64,000 bases of DNA from NCBI RefSeq assembly GCF_029027405.1, contig NZ_CP093396.1:1178001-1242000 (forward strand). Direction: 5' to 3'. The stretch comes from Sulfurimonas sp. (lineage in GTDB: Bacteria > Campylobacterota > Campylobacteria > Campylobacterales > Sulfurimonadaceae). Every line of letters begins with the position of its first letter. The first letter of the stretch is position 1. Made by a program: the position numbers and the translations under genes. Positions 37,006-46,926 of the stretch are shown one piece after another. The notes under the pieces were generated by a model. The model was not told the DNA's origin, did not search any database, and saw nothing but the letters and a program-made list of their open reading frames with translations.

Positions 37006-39159
37006 ATGAGTTCACAATGTAAAGAAAATATGTGTCAAGTAGAAAAAAGTTTATATACTTGTCCGATGCATCCAGAGATTATAAAAGATAAGCCTGATAA
37101 TTGTCCAAAGTGTGGTATGGCATTGGAAGCTATGGATGTAGAGGTAGATGATGAGAATGAAGAACTTAACTACATGAGTAAACGATTCTGGCTAAGTTTT
37201 GTATTTTCTTTACCAGTATTTATTGTTGCGATGATTGGTGACTTATTGCCTCAGTATTTACCTGATTCTATCTCTATGTTGAGTATTCAGTGGTTTGAGT
37301 TTATACTGGCAACTCCAGTAGTTATTTGGGCTGGTTTGCCTTTTTTTGTTAGAGGATATGAGTCTATAAAAACATGGAATTTAAATATGTTTACTCTTAT
37401 CGCTATTGGTGTTGGTACTTCATATATTTACAGTATAGTAGCTTTGTTCGCACCTGAATTGTTTCCACCTCTGATGCAAACAAAAGAGGGTTTAGTGCAT
37501 GTTTACTTTGAAGCGGCAGCAGTAATTACAACTCTTGTACTTTTAGGTCAAGTTTTAGAACTTCGTGCTAGAAGTAAGACGAACTCTGCAATTAAAACAC
37601 TTTTAAATTTAGCACCTAAACAAGCTTATTATATAGATGCAGATGGAAATGAAAAAAATGTGAATATTGAGGATATTCAAGTTGGCGATTATTTAAGAAT
37701 AAAGCCAGGTGATAAAATTCCCGTAGATGGTGTTGTTGTAGAAGGACAAAGTAATGTAGATGAGTCTATGATTACAGGTGAGGCAATACTTATTCAAAAA
37801 TCCAAAGATGCAAAACTTATTGGAGCTACGCTAAATAAAAATGGTACGATGCTAATGGTCGCTCAAAAAGTTGGTAGCGATACAATGCTCTCTCAAATAG
37901 TAGCAATGGTTTCACAAGCACAACGCTCTCGTGCACCTATTCAAAAACTTGCAGATAAAGTTTCTGGTTATTTCGTTTCTATCGTTATCCTATCAGCGGT
38001 TTTAGCTTTTTTTGGATGGTATATGTTTAGTCCAGAGCCTAGACTTGCTTATGCTATGGTATCAGCAGTTGCAGTCTTAATCATTGCTTGTCCTTGTGCC
38101 TTAGGTTTAGCAACTCCTATCTCTATAATGGTTGGGACTGGTCGCGCTGCAGTAATTGGAATTTTAATTAAAGATGCTCAAACATTAGAAACAATGGAAA
38201 AAGTCACAACTTTAGTCCTTGATAAGACAGGTACTTTAACAGAGGGAAATCCAAGAGTTACAGATGTAAAAATTGCTGATGGTTTTAATAAAGAGGATAT
38301 TGTTAGATATGCAGCTTCACTAGAGAGTATGAGTGAGCACCCTTTAGCAGAAGCTATTGTAGAGTATGCTAAAACAAATGGTATAGATATATCTAAAGTA
38401 GAAGATTTTGAATCTATTACAGGGAAAGGAGTATTTGCATATCTTAATGGACAAAAAGTTGTTTTAGGAAGCGAGAGATTTTTAAATGAACTCAATGTAA
38501 ATACAGACTCTATAAAAGAGGAACTTTTGAGCTTTAAGAATGACGCTAAAGGTGTAATGTTTATGGCTATTAACTCTAAATTTTCAGCTCTTTTTGTGAT
38601 TGAAGATCCAATTAAAAAGAGTTCAAAAGAGGCTGTAACAGCATTAAAAGATGAAAATATTCAAGTAGTGATGCTCAGTGGTGATAACGAAACAACCGCA
38701 AATGCAGTTGCTAAAAAAATAGGCATTGAAGAGGTATATGCAAATATTCTTCCAGATGGAAAAATAAATATTATTAAAAAACTGCAAAATGATGGTCAAA
38801 TTGTAGCTATGGCTGGAGATGGTATAAATGATGCCCCTGCATTAGTTCAAGCTGATGTAGGAATTGCTATGGGAACTGGAACAGATGTAGCCATAGAGAG
38901 TGCTGGAGTTACACTAATAAAAGGTGATTTGCTAGGTATATTGAAAGTAATTAAGCTAAGCCGCGCTACTATGAAAAATATAAGACAAAATCTATTCTTT
39001 GCTTTTATATACAATAGTGCAGGAGTACCTATAGCAGCAGGAGTTTTATACCCATTTTTTGGACTTTTACTCTCACCCATGATTGCAGCTGCAGCTATGA
39101 GTTTTAGTTCAGTATCTGTTATTGTTAATGCTTTACGCTTAAAAGATTTAAAGCTATAA
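37006..39159 (+). CDS. Copper-translocating P1B-type ATPase
   Basis: A 717-residue inner-membrane copper exporter. Residues 1-50 carry YTCPMHPEIIKDKPDNCPKC, a heavy-metal-binding domain that replaces the usual GMTCxxC domain, after two further cysteines (QCKENMCQ). Eight membrane segments surround the CPC ion site in IIACPCALGLATP near 363, the phosphorylated aspartate in DKTGTLTEGNP near 407, the SEHPLAEAI nucleotide motif and GDGINDAPAL near 605. A strong AGGAGG precedes the ATG. It stands alone; 39160-39312 after it has no gene. Confidence 0.93.
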   Translation: MSSQCKENMCQVEKSLYTCPMHPEIIKDKPDNCPKCGMALEAMDVEVDDENEELNYMSKRFWLSFVFSLPVFIVAMIGDLLPQYLPDSISMLSIQWFEFILATPVVIWAGLPFFVRGYESIKTWNLNMFTLIAIGVGTSYIYSIVALFAPELFPPLMQTKEGLVHVYFEAAAVITTLVLLGQVLELRARSKTNSAIKTLLNLAPKQAYYIDADGNEKNVNIEDIQVGDYLRIKPGDKIPVDGVVVEGQSNVDESMITGEAILIQKSKDAKLIGATLNKNGTMLMVAQKVGSDTMLSQIVAMVSQAQRSRAPIQKLADKVSGYFVSIVILSAVLAFFGWYMFSPEPRLAYAMVSAVAVLIIACPCALGLATPISIMVGTGRAAVIGILIKDAQTLETMEKVTTLVLDKTGTLTEGNPRVTDVKIADGFNKEDIVRYAASLESMSEHPLAEAIVEYAKTNGIDISKVEDFESITGKGVFAYLNGQKVVLGSERFLNELNVNTDSIKEELLSFKNDAKGVMFMAINSKFSALFVIEDPIKKSSKEAVTALKDENIQVVMLSGDNETTANAVAKKIGIEEVYANILPDGKINIIKKLQNDGQIVAMAGDGINDAPALVQADVGIAMGTGTDVAIESAGVTLIKGDLLGILKVIKLSRATMKNIRQNLFFAFIYNSAGVPIAAGVLYPFFGLLLSPMIAAAAMSFSSVSVIVNALRLKDLKL

Positions 39160-39312
39160 TAAATTTAAATATTGATAGAATTTTAATGTCGATAGTGCTT
39201 ATAATAGTTACTACCACACGGCTGCTACTTAATAAGTTTATCTGAATAATGTCACATCTAGCGTCACAAAAATGTTATAGTATTTAAAAGCATTAAAAAA
39301 AAGATTTACTGC

Positions 39313-39438
39313 TTATATATACAAGTAACTATTGTATAGAGTTTCCAATTTTTGTAGTAGTCTAAAATCTCTTGCTCCTCTTAAGGCTCTTAGTCGTCTG
39401 TCTTCATTTAAAAGATGTGAAGAGGGAATAGCTGACAT
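39313..39438 (-). pseudogene. 41-codon remnant of a PAAR-effector module
   Basis: It begins MSAIPSSH four bases after the stop of the Sel1 pseudogene and contains LRALRGARDFRLL, a near-exact match to residues of the large effectors just after their PAAR-like region, then runs into unrelated sequence and stops. The same arrangement (Sel1 stop, ATAG, ATGTCA) opens the displaced module at 52611. It reads as the last trace of another displaced effector. Confidence 0.65.
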
Positions 39439-40047
39439 CTATTTAAATACCACCTCTGTAGTGTTTAGGGATGTCTAGTTTTAGTTGGAGTTTGTAGGAC
39501 TCTTGTAGTTCTGCATCTGTGAATTTTAGTTTGTTTTTTAAGAAGCCAAGCATTCTTTTTTTTGTGTATTTTACATTTATAAGACTAATAGAATAAGCTC
39601 CTGCTAGTATTCTTTGTCCATTATTGCGGTAGTAGTATGCTAGACCTTTTACTGCATCTGCATGTCCCATATTTATAGCTATCTTGTACCATTTTATAGC
39701 GTTTGGGATGTCTTTTAGAGTTTTTTTGTATAAAATTGCGAGGTTGTAAGGGGATTCATTAAACTTATTATCTGTTCCTATTTTATACCACTTTATTGCG
39801 TTTGGGTAGTCTTTTAGAATTTCATCATATAAAAGTGCAAGGTTTAAAGTCGCTCCTATATGTCCTAGTGAGTATGCTTTTTTGTAGTACTTTATAGCTG
39901 TCGGATAGTCTTTTAGGTTTTCTTCGTATAGGAGGGCTAGACTAAAGGCAGAGTCACCGTCTCCTGCTTTTATTCCTTGTTTGTACCACTTTATAGCTTT
40001 TTTGTATTCTTTTCTGTACTTATGAAGAAGACCTAAACTATAAATAA

Positions 40048-41383
40048 TATACTACCCCAATATGTCAAGACAACTTTTTCAAAAATCTAATTCCCTAAAT
40101 ACCTGTTACCCTATGCTACATTTTCACTAGATTTAGTGTAATTCTCATCATTGATTTTTAAACTATCATAATAAACATTCATAGGTTTTTTATATTTCAA
40201 TGTCTCATGAAATCTTCTATGATTATAAAATTCTATATAATCCTTAACATCACTTTTGAGAATTGATACTCTCTCATATTCATTGAGGTATATTTTTTCA
40301 ACTTTAGCACTTCTCCAGAACCTCTCAATACAAATATTATCTGTTGCTCTACCTTTACCATCCATAGAGATAATTATGTCATTATCTTTTAATGTTTGAG
40401 TGTGGATACAGCTTGTATATTGTGACCCTTGATCAGTATTAAATATCTCAGGCTTACCATAGAGTGCGAGTGCTTCATCTAGTACACCCATGACTAAATC
40501 TGTATCCATTGTGTTGGATATTCGCCAAGATAATATTGCTTTAGAATACCAATCAATTATGGCAGCCATATAGACCATACCACCTTTAATTTTAATATAG
40601 GTTATATCTGTTGACCATACTTGGTTTGCTCTTACGATATCTAATCCTCTTATTTTGTAAGAGTATTTATGATGTTGCTTGTCCGCCCAGCTTGTATTTG
40701 GTGGTCTTACAGCTAAAACAGCCTGTAAACCTAACTCTCTACGGTATGCCAGCACTGTGTTGGGACTGACACGAAAACCATCCTCTAGTAGTTGATGATA
40801 CACTTTCATATAGCCATAGCTTGGTATCTCTTCAAATACTTTTTCTATATGTTTTTTAATTACATTTTTAGCAAGATTTACCATTGGTGCATAGAACAAA
40901 TTACTTCTGTTATAGTTAATAAGATTACATTGTTTTACAACTGATAATGCCTTATTTTCATCTCTATCAATCAACTCCTTTTTATAGCTAGAGTCCAAGC
41001 TGCTTAACTTTCCCACCGCCCAGTCCTTCTCTACTGTTAGTTGACCTACAACCTTTGCATATTCATCAAGTTTAGCTTGTAATCTTACATTCTCTTCTTT
41101 GTACTCTTTAATTACTTTTGCAGGTTCCATCGCAACTTCTGCATTTTCCAAAAATATCTTCTTCCAATTTTGTAAGTTTTTTGGTGTGATATTATTTACA
41201 CTTGCTATTTCATTTAGTGTCTTATCTTCTTTTAAAACTTCTAAAACTAACTTTGTCTTGAATTCTGCTGTATATGTTGTTCTTTTTCGACTCATAAGAT
41301 TACCTTCTATTTTTATTGTTTAATTTTACTCTTTTAAGAATTAAACTTTAGAAATAGTTGTTTGATTTTCTTGGGGTAGTATA
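40048..41383 (-). mobile_element. IS3-family insertion sequence, copy A (1,336 bp)
   Basis: Perfect terminal TATACTACCCC...GGGGTAGTATA, flanked by the 3-bp duplication TAA (40045-40047 and 41384-41386), as expected for IS3. It interrupts the Sel1 pseudogene. It differs from copy B at 50602 at only about three positions by eye. Confidence 0.93.
40111..41295 (-). CDS. IS3-family transposase (single open frame)
   Basis: 394 residues: an N-terminal helix-turn-helix region (TYTAEFKTKLVLEVL, ITPKNLQNWKKIF) joined to a DDE integrase-like core (STDITYIKIKGG, FNTDQGSQYTS, NICIERFWRS). Most IS3 relatives make this protein by a -1 frameshift between orfA and orfB; here one frame covers both. The start codon is next to the IS end with a GGTAATCT-type leader. 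Both copies appear intact, so the element may still be active. Confidence 0.93.
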   Translation of the reverse strand: MSRKRTTYTAEFKTKLVLEVLKEDKTLNEIASVNNITPKNLQNWKKIFLENAEVAMEPAKVIKEYKEENVRLQAKLDEYAKVVGQLTVEKDWAVGKLSSLDSSYKKELIDRDENKALSVVKQCNLINYNRSNLFYAPMVNLAKNVIKKHIEKVFEEIPSYGYMKVYHQLLEDGFRVSPNTVLAYRRELGLQAVLAVRPPNTSWADKQHHKYSYKIRGLDIVRANQVWSTDITYIKIKGGMVYMAAIIDWYSKAILSWRISNTMDTDLVMGVLDEALALYGKPEIFNTDQGSQYTSCIHTQTLKDNDIIISMDGKGRATDNICIERFWRSAKVEKIYLNEYERVSILKSDVKDYIEFYNHRRFHETLKYKKPMNVYYDSLKINDENYTKSSENVA

Positions 41384-41736
41384 TAATATCAGTATCTTTA
41401 TTATCAAGTTTCCATTGCCGAATATCCATCTTCTACATTTATTCCTAGCTTGTACCACTTTATAGCTTCTTTGTAATTTTTTAAATCATTATATACTGCA
41501 CCTAAATTATCTTAATGCTTCAACCTTTTTTATCTATTGAATAAGCTTTTTTATACCAATATTGCTGCTTTATCATAATCCTTGATTTTCTTATGATAAG
41601 TTAGCCCAAGTTATAAGCCGAATCAGCATTACTATCAGCATCTTGTAACCAAGTCTTAGTATTTGCATATCTCTCTAGTCTTATATCACTTGCGTTTAGA
41701 TTTATGTTTATAAGTAGTAGTGCTAGTAGTATGTAT

Positions 41737-44700
41737 TTAATCATTTGTTCCCTTTATCTCTTTCATATCTTCTTCACTCAACTGAGTTGTTTGTATCTCT
41801 TCTATGTATATTTCTGTTTGTGCTTGTCTATATATATGATTATAAACAACATTGTATCTTAGAGTAGTCTCTGGAGTTACAACAATGATATATACATCTT
41901 TTAGCATAGCTCCAAGCACTTGTGTTTGAGAAGGTGAACCTACCCAAGAAATTTTATCTATATCACTTTTTGCATTGAAGTTTATACTATCTAATATGGT
42001 TGAGAATCTATCTTGAGAGAGTAGATGCCCTGTTATATCATACTCTGTGTTTATCTGTAGTTTTTCATAGACTCTTTTACTTTCATTATCTACATTAAAG
42101 TAAGAGAGGTAGATAACTTCTGCACTACTCTTTAGTGAAGATGATAGTTTTATACTATGTTGAGATTTAGGATGTATCTCTATAGAGCCATATCTTAAAT
42201 CTATAGGCTTATAGTTATTTATTTGAGTCATACTAAAACCATAAAGTATAGCTCTTAGTTGTGAGAGTTCATTTATAAGTGCAGCATCTAAAAGTGAAGA
42301 GTGTGCATCATAGTTATCTGCTATAAACTCTCTTATCTTATCTATAGATTTAAAACCTTTTATCTCTGAACCTTTAGTCTCAACTCCAGATACGAAGAAC
42401 TTTTTAGATGAAGAGTTTATAGCTTTTATGAGCATAGGAGCTTTAAACTTATCTTCAAGAGATCTATTCATAAATGAATCTTGTTTCTCAAACAAAAGAG
42501 AGTCTTCTATAAAGAGTTCTAGTTTAGAGTTTTCTATAGTATCTTTTACAAGCGCCCAAGAAAGTTCAAGCATAGCTACACTAAGAACAATAGTTCCTAC
42601 TCCAACAGTAGCAGGAGTAAATAGCATTGCTAAGTAGATAGCGTTTTTAGCACCTACTGCTATAAAGTAGTTTAGATTTTCTTCTTTATTTATTTGGCTT
42701 AGTTCTATGGTTGCGTTTAGCATTACAGGTACAAGACCAAATCTTGCTATGACTCTCATACTTGATGGTGAAGCTACTTTGTTTACTTTTGCTAAGTCAT
42801 CTAAAGAAGATGGGATACTGAACTTTGAGACTCTTTGAGTTATTCTCTGGGAAAGTTTATGGTCTGCTTTAGAGCTAAACTCTGCTAAAGAAGAAGACAC
42901 ACTTAGTATATCTTGTGATAGATTTACAAGGTTGTTTAGTTTTAGTTTCTCTTTACCTTTCATAAACTCTGCTATATTACCTGCTGCTATGAAAAAGGAA
43001 AGTGCTTTAGTGGAGTTTAGGAGTTGTTTGTAGGGTTTGGAGTTTAATAGTTTATATCTTGGTGTGGCTTGTTTTGAGTCTAATGAGGTTTTAGTTCCTC
43101 TCCCTTTTTTCTCGCCTTCACTCTCTTCAAACTTATCCAAATAAGAACTCACTCCATCTATCTTCTTAAGTGTTTCAAACATACTTTGTGAGTCACTTTT
43201 TAGTTTTAGTTCTTTATCGAAGTCTTGGGAGAGTAGTTCAGAGGTTTCCTCTTTGTTTACATTTACTTTTATCTCAAAGTTCTTTAAAAAACTATCTGCG
43301 TTTGAAGCTCTTGCTCCTTTAGAGAGTTTAGCTTCTGCTATTAGGGAGTATAGAGAGTTTAGATATAACAGTTTTATATCTTCTTCATGTAGTTTAAGTG
43401 CCATCTCTTCATCTAGTGTTTGTAACTCTTTACCTATAAAGCTTAGAAACTCTTGTATAGGTTTATTGCCTTTAGTAAAAGGAGAGAGTTCTTGTGTCTC
43501 TTCATCTATTTTAACTCGTGGGTCTATGAGCATAAAGGCAAGGTTTATAAGATAAAGATAGTATGCATATTTATCATCATCACTCTCAAACACTTCAATA
43601 CTTTTATAATTCTCTAAAGTACTTTTTAGCTCTGATGAACTAAGTGCTTTTGATATATTTTTAAGAAGCTTTTGTGGAGTCTTTAAATTCTCATCATAGA
43701 AGATTTTTGTAGTATCTTCTTTAGCTGTTTTTAGTGCTTTAAAGTCATAACTATTTGTTGCTATGAGCTTCTTGTGTATTTTTGCATCAAATGCTATTTC
43801 TTGGAGTTTATCATCTAGTTCTCTATACTCATTTAAAAGGGAGTCTCTACCTGTTGTAGTTTTTATAAACTCGTTTTGATTAAAGAGTTTATCATGTATC
43901 TCATCTTTAACTTTTTCATTTATTTTAGGAAGTGGAGTTGCATTTTTTAGTAGGTAGTAGAACTTGTTTGCTGCCTCTTGGAGTTTAGGATATTTATCTA
44001 ACTCTGTTTTATGTTTTTTAGAGAAGCATATAGTAAAGAGTACAAAGGCAAAAGCATCACTTGGACTTTCCTCTTCTTTATAACCATTACCTTGAATTCT
44101 CAAATATTGTTGAGAGAAACCGCCACCGCTATAGTTTCGTCTATCACTCTCTTTAGCATAAAGGTAAGAATTTTTCTTGGTATTTAGATAGAAGTGTTTT
44201 TCATCATAATATTTAAACCAAGGGGAAATACTTTCAAAGAAGCCCTCATCTATAAACTTGACTTCATCTATGTAGTCTTTAGCAACTTTGTAGTCTATAA
44301 AAGAAGCAAGATTAGTCCCTATGATTCTATCAGTATCTTTTTCAAATATATAATCACCAAACATCTTAAGTTCATCTGCTAAGAGTATATACTGTTCTCT
44401 TAACTCATCTCTTTGTTTATCATAGAGTTTTTGTTCTGAAGTATTTACATATAGATAGTCTAGTATTTCAGCTATTGTATAAGCATATTGATTTTTTTCT
44501 TTTATAGCATCTATGATGGATTTATTCATACCATAGTGTCTATGATAAGAGAACTCATACTCATTATATAAGTCTTCTACTTCTCCTACTGGGTCATCTA
44601 AAAAGATGATTGTTGAGAGATATTTTCTTGATTTACTATTTTCTTTAATATCTTTAGCGGAGTAGATATGTTTTTTAAATACTTTTTCTGAAAGTTTTAT

Positions 44701-45549
44701 ATTTTTAGAGTACTCTTTGTGATGAAAGATGCAACTATTCTTTTTACTTTCTATTGTTATACGGGTTGTTGTAAACTTTGCTCTATCTTTATCAGTTAGT
44801 TTAATATTACTATAAACAAACTCTAAATCTCCACTTTCTTCATAAAAGGGAATATAACGGCGAAGGACTTTAGTCTGTGTATCTTTAAACTGCACATAAT
44901 ACATCTGTGGATTAAAGAGGTCTCCACGATTTACGACTTTATACTCTTTAGTCTCATCTTTACTTATATCTGTTACATAAAGATAAGCCTCTGTATAGGT
45001 AATAAGTTTGTCATTTTTATAAGTTCCATTTGCCATAGAGTAGTAGTCTGATAGTAGTCTAAAGTCTCTTGCTCCTCTTAATGCTCTTATTTCTTCAGAG
45101 CTTTTTCTTAAAGGGTAGATGCGATGTCTCTCTTTAGCTATGTTTATTGATGTTTCAAGTTGTGCATCTTCTAAAGCCTTTATGGTTATGTCTTGAGAGC
45201 TTCCACTTGACTTTACAGATATTCTAGTATTTCCTTGTCCTGGATTGCTAAGAATGAGGGCAACACCTTTGTCAGTTTTACATCCATCTGTTCGTAGAAG
45301 ATAGTTAGTTCCGTTATTGGAAACATTACTTTCTGTTACAGCAGAACTTATAGCTACAACCTTTGTACATGGTCCACCATTAGGAGGAGGATTTGGGCAT
45401 CCTGATATGGCTGCGTTGAGGAGGTCTTTATCAAAAAGAGGTTTTTTTCCTCCTATGACATGGTTTGGAACAGTAGATACCAATATAACCTTCCCACCAT
45501 GTTCACACTTGATAACACCTTCTTCTACAACTATATACGCATTTCCCAT
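41737..45549 (-). CDS. Giant PAAR-like-tipped effector, Eff1
   Basis: A 1,270-residue protein. Residues 1-115 resemble PAAR-like spike domains: IKCEHGGKVILVS, a GC-PN...GGPC pair of cysteines, then VSNNGTNYLL-TDG and GNTRISV. Residues about 115-335 are nearly identical to Eff3. The remainder is homologous to Eff3 but diverged, with a hydrophobic stretch near 850-865 and a strong one near 963-1003 (AIYLAMLFTPATVGVG), so membrane insertion is possible. I start at 45549, where AAAGGAAAAAT precedes ATG, not at the upstream in-frame ATG 45579. I do not recognise a catalytic domain. A secretion machine of type VI or similar is implied but not in the window. Confidence 0.8.
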   Translation of the reverse strand: MGNAYIVVEEGVIKCEHGGKVILVSTVPNHVIGGKKPLFDKDLLNAAISGCPNPPPNGGPCTKVVAISSAVTESNVSNNGTNYLLRTDGCKTDKGVALILSNPGQGNTRISVKSSGSSQDITIKALEDAQLETSINIAKERHRIYPLRKSSEEIRALRGARDFRLLSDYYSMANGTYKNDKLITYTEAYLYVTDISKDETKEYKVVNRGDLFNPQMYYVQFKDTQTKVLRRYIPFYEESGDLEFVYSNIKLTDKDRAKFTTTRITIESKKNSCIFHHKEYSKNIKLSEKVFKKHIYSAKDIKENSKSRKYLSTIIFLDDPVGEVEDLYNEYEFSYHRHYGMNKSIIDAIKEKNQYAYTIAEILDYLYVNTSEQKLYDKQRDELREQYILLADELKMFGDYIFEKDTDRIIGTNLASFIDYKVAKDYIDEVKFIDEGFFESISPWFKYYDEKHFYLNTKKNSYLYAKESDRRNYSGGGFSQQYLRIQGNGYKEEESPSDAFAFVLFTICFSKKHKTELDKYPKLQEAANKFYYLLKNATPLPKINEKVKDEIHDKLFNQNEFIKTTTGRDSLLNEYRELDDKLQEIAFDAKIHKKLIATNSYDFKALKTAKEDTTKIFYDENLKTPQKLLKNISKALSSSELKSTLENYKSIEVFESDDDKYAYYLYLINLAFMLIDPRVKIDEETQELSPFTKGNKPIQEFLSFIGKELQTLDEEMALKLHEEDIKLLYLNSLYSLIAEAKLSKGARASNADSFLKNFEIKVNVNKEETSELLSQDFDKELKLKSDSQSMFETLKKIDGVSSYLDKFEESEGEKKGRGTKTSLDSKQATPRYKLLNSKPYKQLLNSTKALSFFIAAGNIAEFMKGKEKLKLNNLVNLSQDILSVSSSLAEFSSKADHKLSQRITQRVSKFSIPSSLDDLAKVNKVASPSSMRVIARFGLVPVMLNATIELSQINKEENLNYFIAVGAKNAIYLAMLFTPATVGVGTIVLSVAMLELSWALVKDTIENSKLELFIEDSLLFEKQDSFMNRSLEDKFKAPMLIKAINSSSKKFFVSGVETKGSEIKGFKSIDKIREFIADNYDAHSSLLDAALINELSQLRAILYGFSMTQINNYKPIDLRYGSIEIHPKSQHSIKLSSSLKSSAEVIYLSYFNVDNESKRVYEKLQINTEYDITGHLLSQDRFSTILDSINFNAKSDIDKISWVGSPSQTQVLGAMLKDVYIIVVTPETTLRYNVVYNHIYRQAQTEIYIEEIQTTQLSEEDMKEIKGTND

Positions 45550-45711
45550 ATTTTTCCTTTTATTACAGTATGCACTCAATTTATTAATCTTCTTATATTA
45601 ACTGTAAATCGGAACACTCACAAACATTTCTTTATATTATGTAATAAGTACTCATATTTGTAACTAAAAGGAACACACTATATAACAAAAAGTTGAGAAT
45701 TAAGGGTTTGC

Positions 45712-46209
45712 TTACTTTTCAATCTTTTTAAAAGTCATGTTAAAAGGTGGGGTGTGGCAACTTCCTATGAAGTTTAAAACAACTCCATTTTTATATTTGT
45801 TTTTTTGTTCTGTGAAAATTACGGAGATGCCAGACTCTTTTGGTTCTCTTTGTGAGAGTGAGTCTTTGAAAACCCAAACTTCATAATAGACATTATCTTC
45901 ATGTGAAACCAAACGAGTTTCGAGTAAATCTTTTTCATCAAAATTACAATATTTTTTAAAAATATTAAGTATATATTTGTAGTTTCCCTTTTTTAAAGCG
46001 ATACTTCTACCTTTTTCACCTGCCCATATATTGTTGTAATAGTCAGCTTCTGGGGTTGATTTGATTCTGTTGTATCTAGTCGGATGCATGGAGATTTCTA
46101 GGTTTTTATTTTGTTGTATAGCTTGGTCTTGCACCATTGTAGAACAGCCACTAAAAAAAAGTAAAGGGATAAGTATTGCTATAAATATAGTAAAAGATTC
46201 TTTTTTCAT
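45712..46209 (-). CDS. Lipoprotein beside the effector, copy 1
   Basis: A 165-residue predicted lipoprotein: hydrophobic leader and lipobox FFSGC at about 17-21, then a mixed alpha/beta domain with KYILNIFKKYCNFDEKDL, YYEVWVFKDS and GISVIFTEQ. No family is recognised. It lies just upstream of Eff1 in the same direction, and its copy lies upstream of Eff3. An envelope accessory or immunity role is possible. Only a weak ribosome site is visible. Confidence 0.7.
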   Translation of the reverse strand: MKKESFTIFIAILIPLLFFSGCSTMVQDQAIQQNKNLEISMHPTRYNRIKSTPEADYYNNIWAGEKGRSIALKKGNYKYILNIFKKYCNFDEKDLLETRLVSHEDNVYYEVWVFKDSLSQREPKESGISVIFTEQKNKYKNGVVLNFIGSCHTPPFNMTFKKIEK

Positions 46210-46293
46210 GGAATAGATTATACCCTATCATAAAACTTTGAGCAATTTTTAGGTAAAATATCAAAAATTATAATATATACAAGGTCGTTATAA

Positions 46294-46628
46294 ATGCTTA
46301 CAGTAGCACTTCCAAAAGGTCGTATAGCCAAAGAAACTTTAGAAATATTTGAAACTATCTTTGGTGATAGTTTTAAGTTTGATGATAGAAAGCTTATCTT
46401 AGATACTCCTGACTTTCGTTTTTTACTTGTTAGAAACCAAGATGTAGCAACTTATGTTTTTCATCAAGCTGCTGATATAGGTGTTGTTGGACTTGACACT
46501 TTAGAAGAACAAGGTTTAGATGTTGTTCGTCTGCTTGACTTAAAGCGTGGAATTTGTAAGGTTTCTATCGGTATGAGAAATGGCGAGAAACTTGACCTTA
46601 ACAAACCAGACTTGAAAGTTGCTTCAAA
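46294..46628 (+). pseudogene. Truncated hisG copy
   Basis: The promoter region and first ~110 codons of hisG, ending ...KPDLKVASK and then running into Sel1 DNA in the opposite direction (FVPLYSLF and a stop). It lacks the phosphoribosyl-binding and dimer regions and cannot be active. It differs from the intact hisG at 59840 at roughly twenty positions by eye, mostly silent. Confidence 0.92.
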
Positions 46629-46926
46629 ATTTGTACCACTTTATAGCCTCTTTGTAGTTTTTTTTGTGCTTATGAAGAAAACCTAAGTTGTGAATAATAT
46701 CAGTAGCTTTATTATCAAGTTTATAAGCTTTCTTGTACCAATATTCAGCCTTATCATAATCCTTGATTTTTTTGTGATAAGTTAAACCCAAGTTATAAGC
46801 CGAATCAGCATTACTATCAGCATCTTGTAACCAAGTCTTAGTATTTGCATATCTCTCTAGTCTTATATCACTTGCGTTTAGATTTATGTTTATAAGTAGT
46901 AGTGCTAGTAGTATGTATTTAATCAT
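46624..46926 (-). CDS. Truncated Sel1-repeat protein with signal peptide
   Basis: 100 residues: signal peptide MIKYILLALLLININLNAS, then two to three Sel1-like repeats (SAYNLGLTYHKKIKDYDKAEYWYKKAY, in segments; NLGFLHKHKKNYKEAIKWYK). It stops where the duplication junction joins it to the hisG fragment, so the repeats and the KLDIPKHYRG tail are missing. Its ATG overlaps the Eff2 stop by 8 nt. It could still be exported, but probably does not function normally. Confidence 0.75.
   Translation of the reverse strand: MIKYILLALLLININLNASDIRLERYANTKTWLQDADSNADSAYNLGLTYHKKIKDYDKAEYWYKKAYKLDNKATDIIHNLGFLHKHKKNYKEAIKWYKF

Larger units (their letters stand above)
39443..41744 (-). pseudogene. Sel1-repeat protein gene, frameshifted and split by an IS
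   Basis: The 5' part (41384-41744) starts MIKYILLALLLININ, a signal peptide identical to that of the copy at 46926, then loses frame (SAYNLG followed by shifts). An IS3-family element occupies 40048-41383. The 3' part (39443-40047) reads cleanly as Sel1-like repeats (AIKWYK-G...A-NLALLY-E-LKDYPNAIK) and ends KLDIPKHYRGGI, the tail shared by all Sel1 proteins here. The start overlaps the Eff1 stop by 8 nt. As it stands it cannot make a full protein, so Eff1 may lack its own partner. Confidence 0.85.
44545..46628. repeat. 2.1 kb duplicated block, left copy
   Basis: Aligns without net gaps to 58091-60174, exactly 13,546 bp away. It contains the effector N-terminus, the 164-bp spacer, the lipoprotein and the first 335 bases of hisG. 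The right boundary falls inside hisG, where the sequence jumps into a Sel1 gene; the left boundary is where the effectors diverge. Confidence 0.9.

Noticed and set aside
45317..45663. Plus-strand frames opposite the effector starts, repeated at 58863-59209
   Set aside because: Antisense shadows; they recur only because the DNA is duplicated, and they have no ribosome sites.
46294..46686. Second functional hisG
   Set aside because: Only the first ~110 codons remain before the frame runs into antisense Sel1 DNA; the PRPP-binding region is missing.
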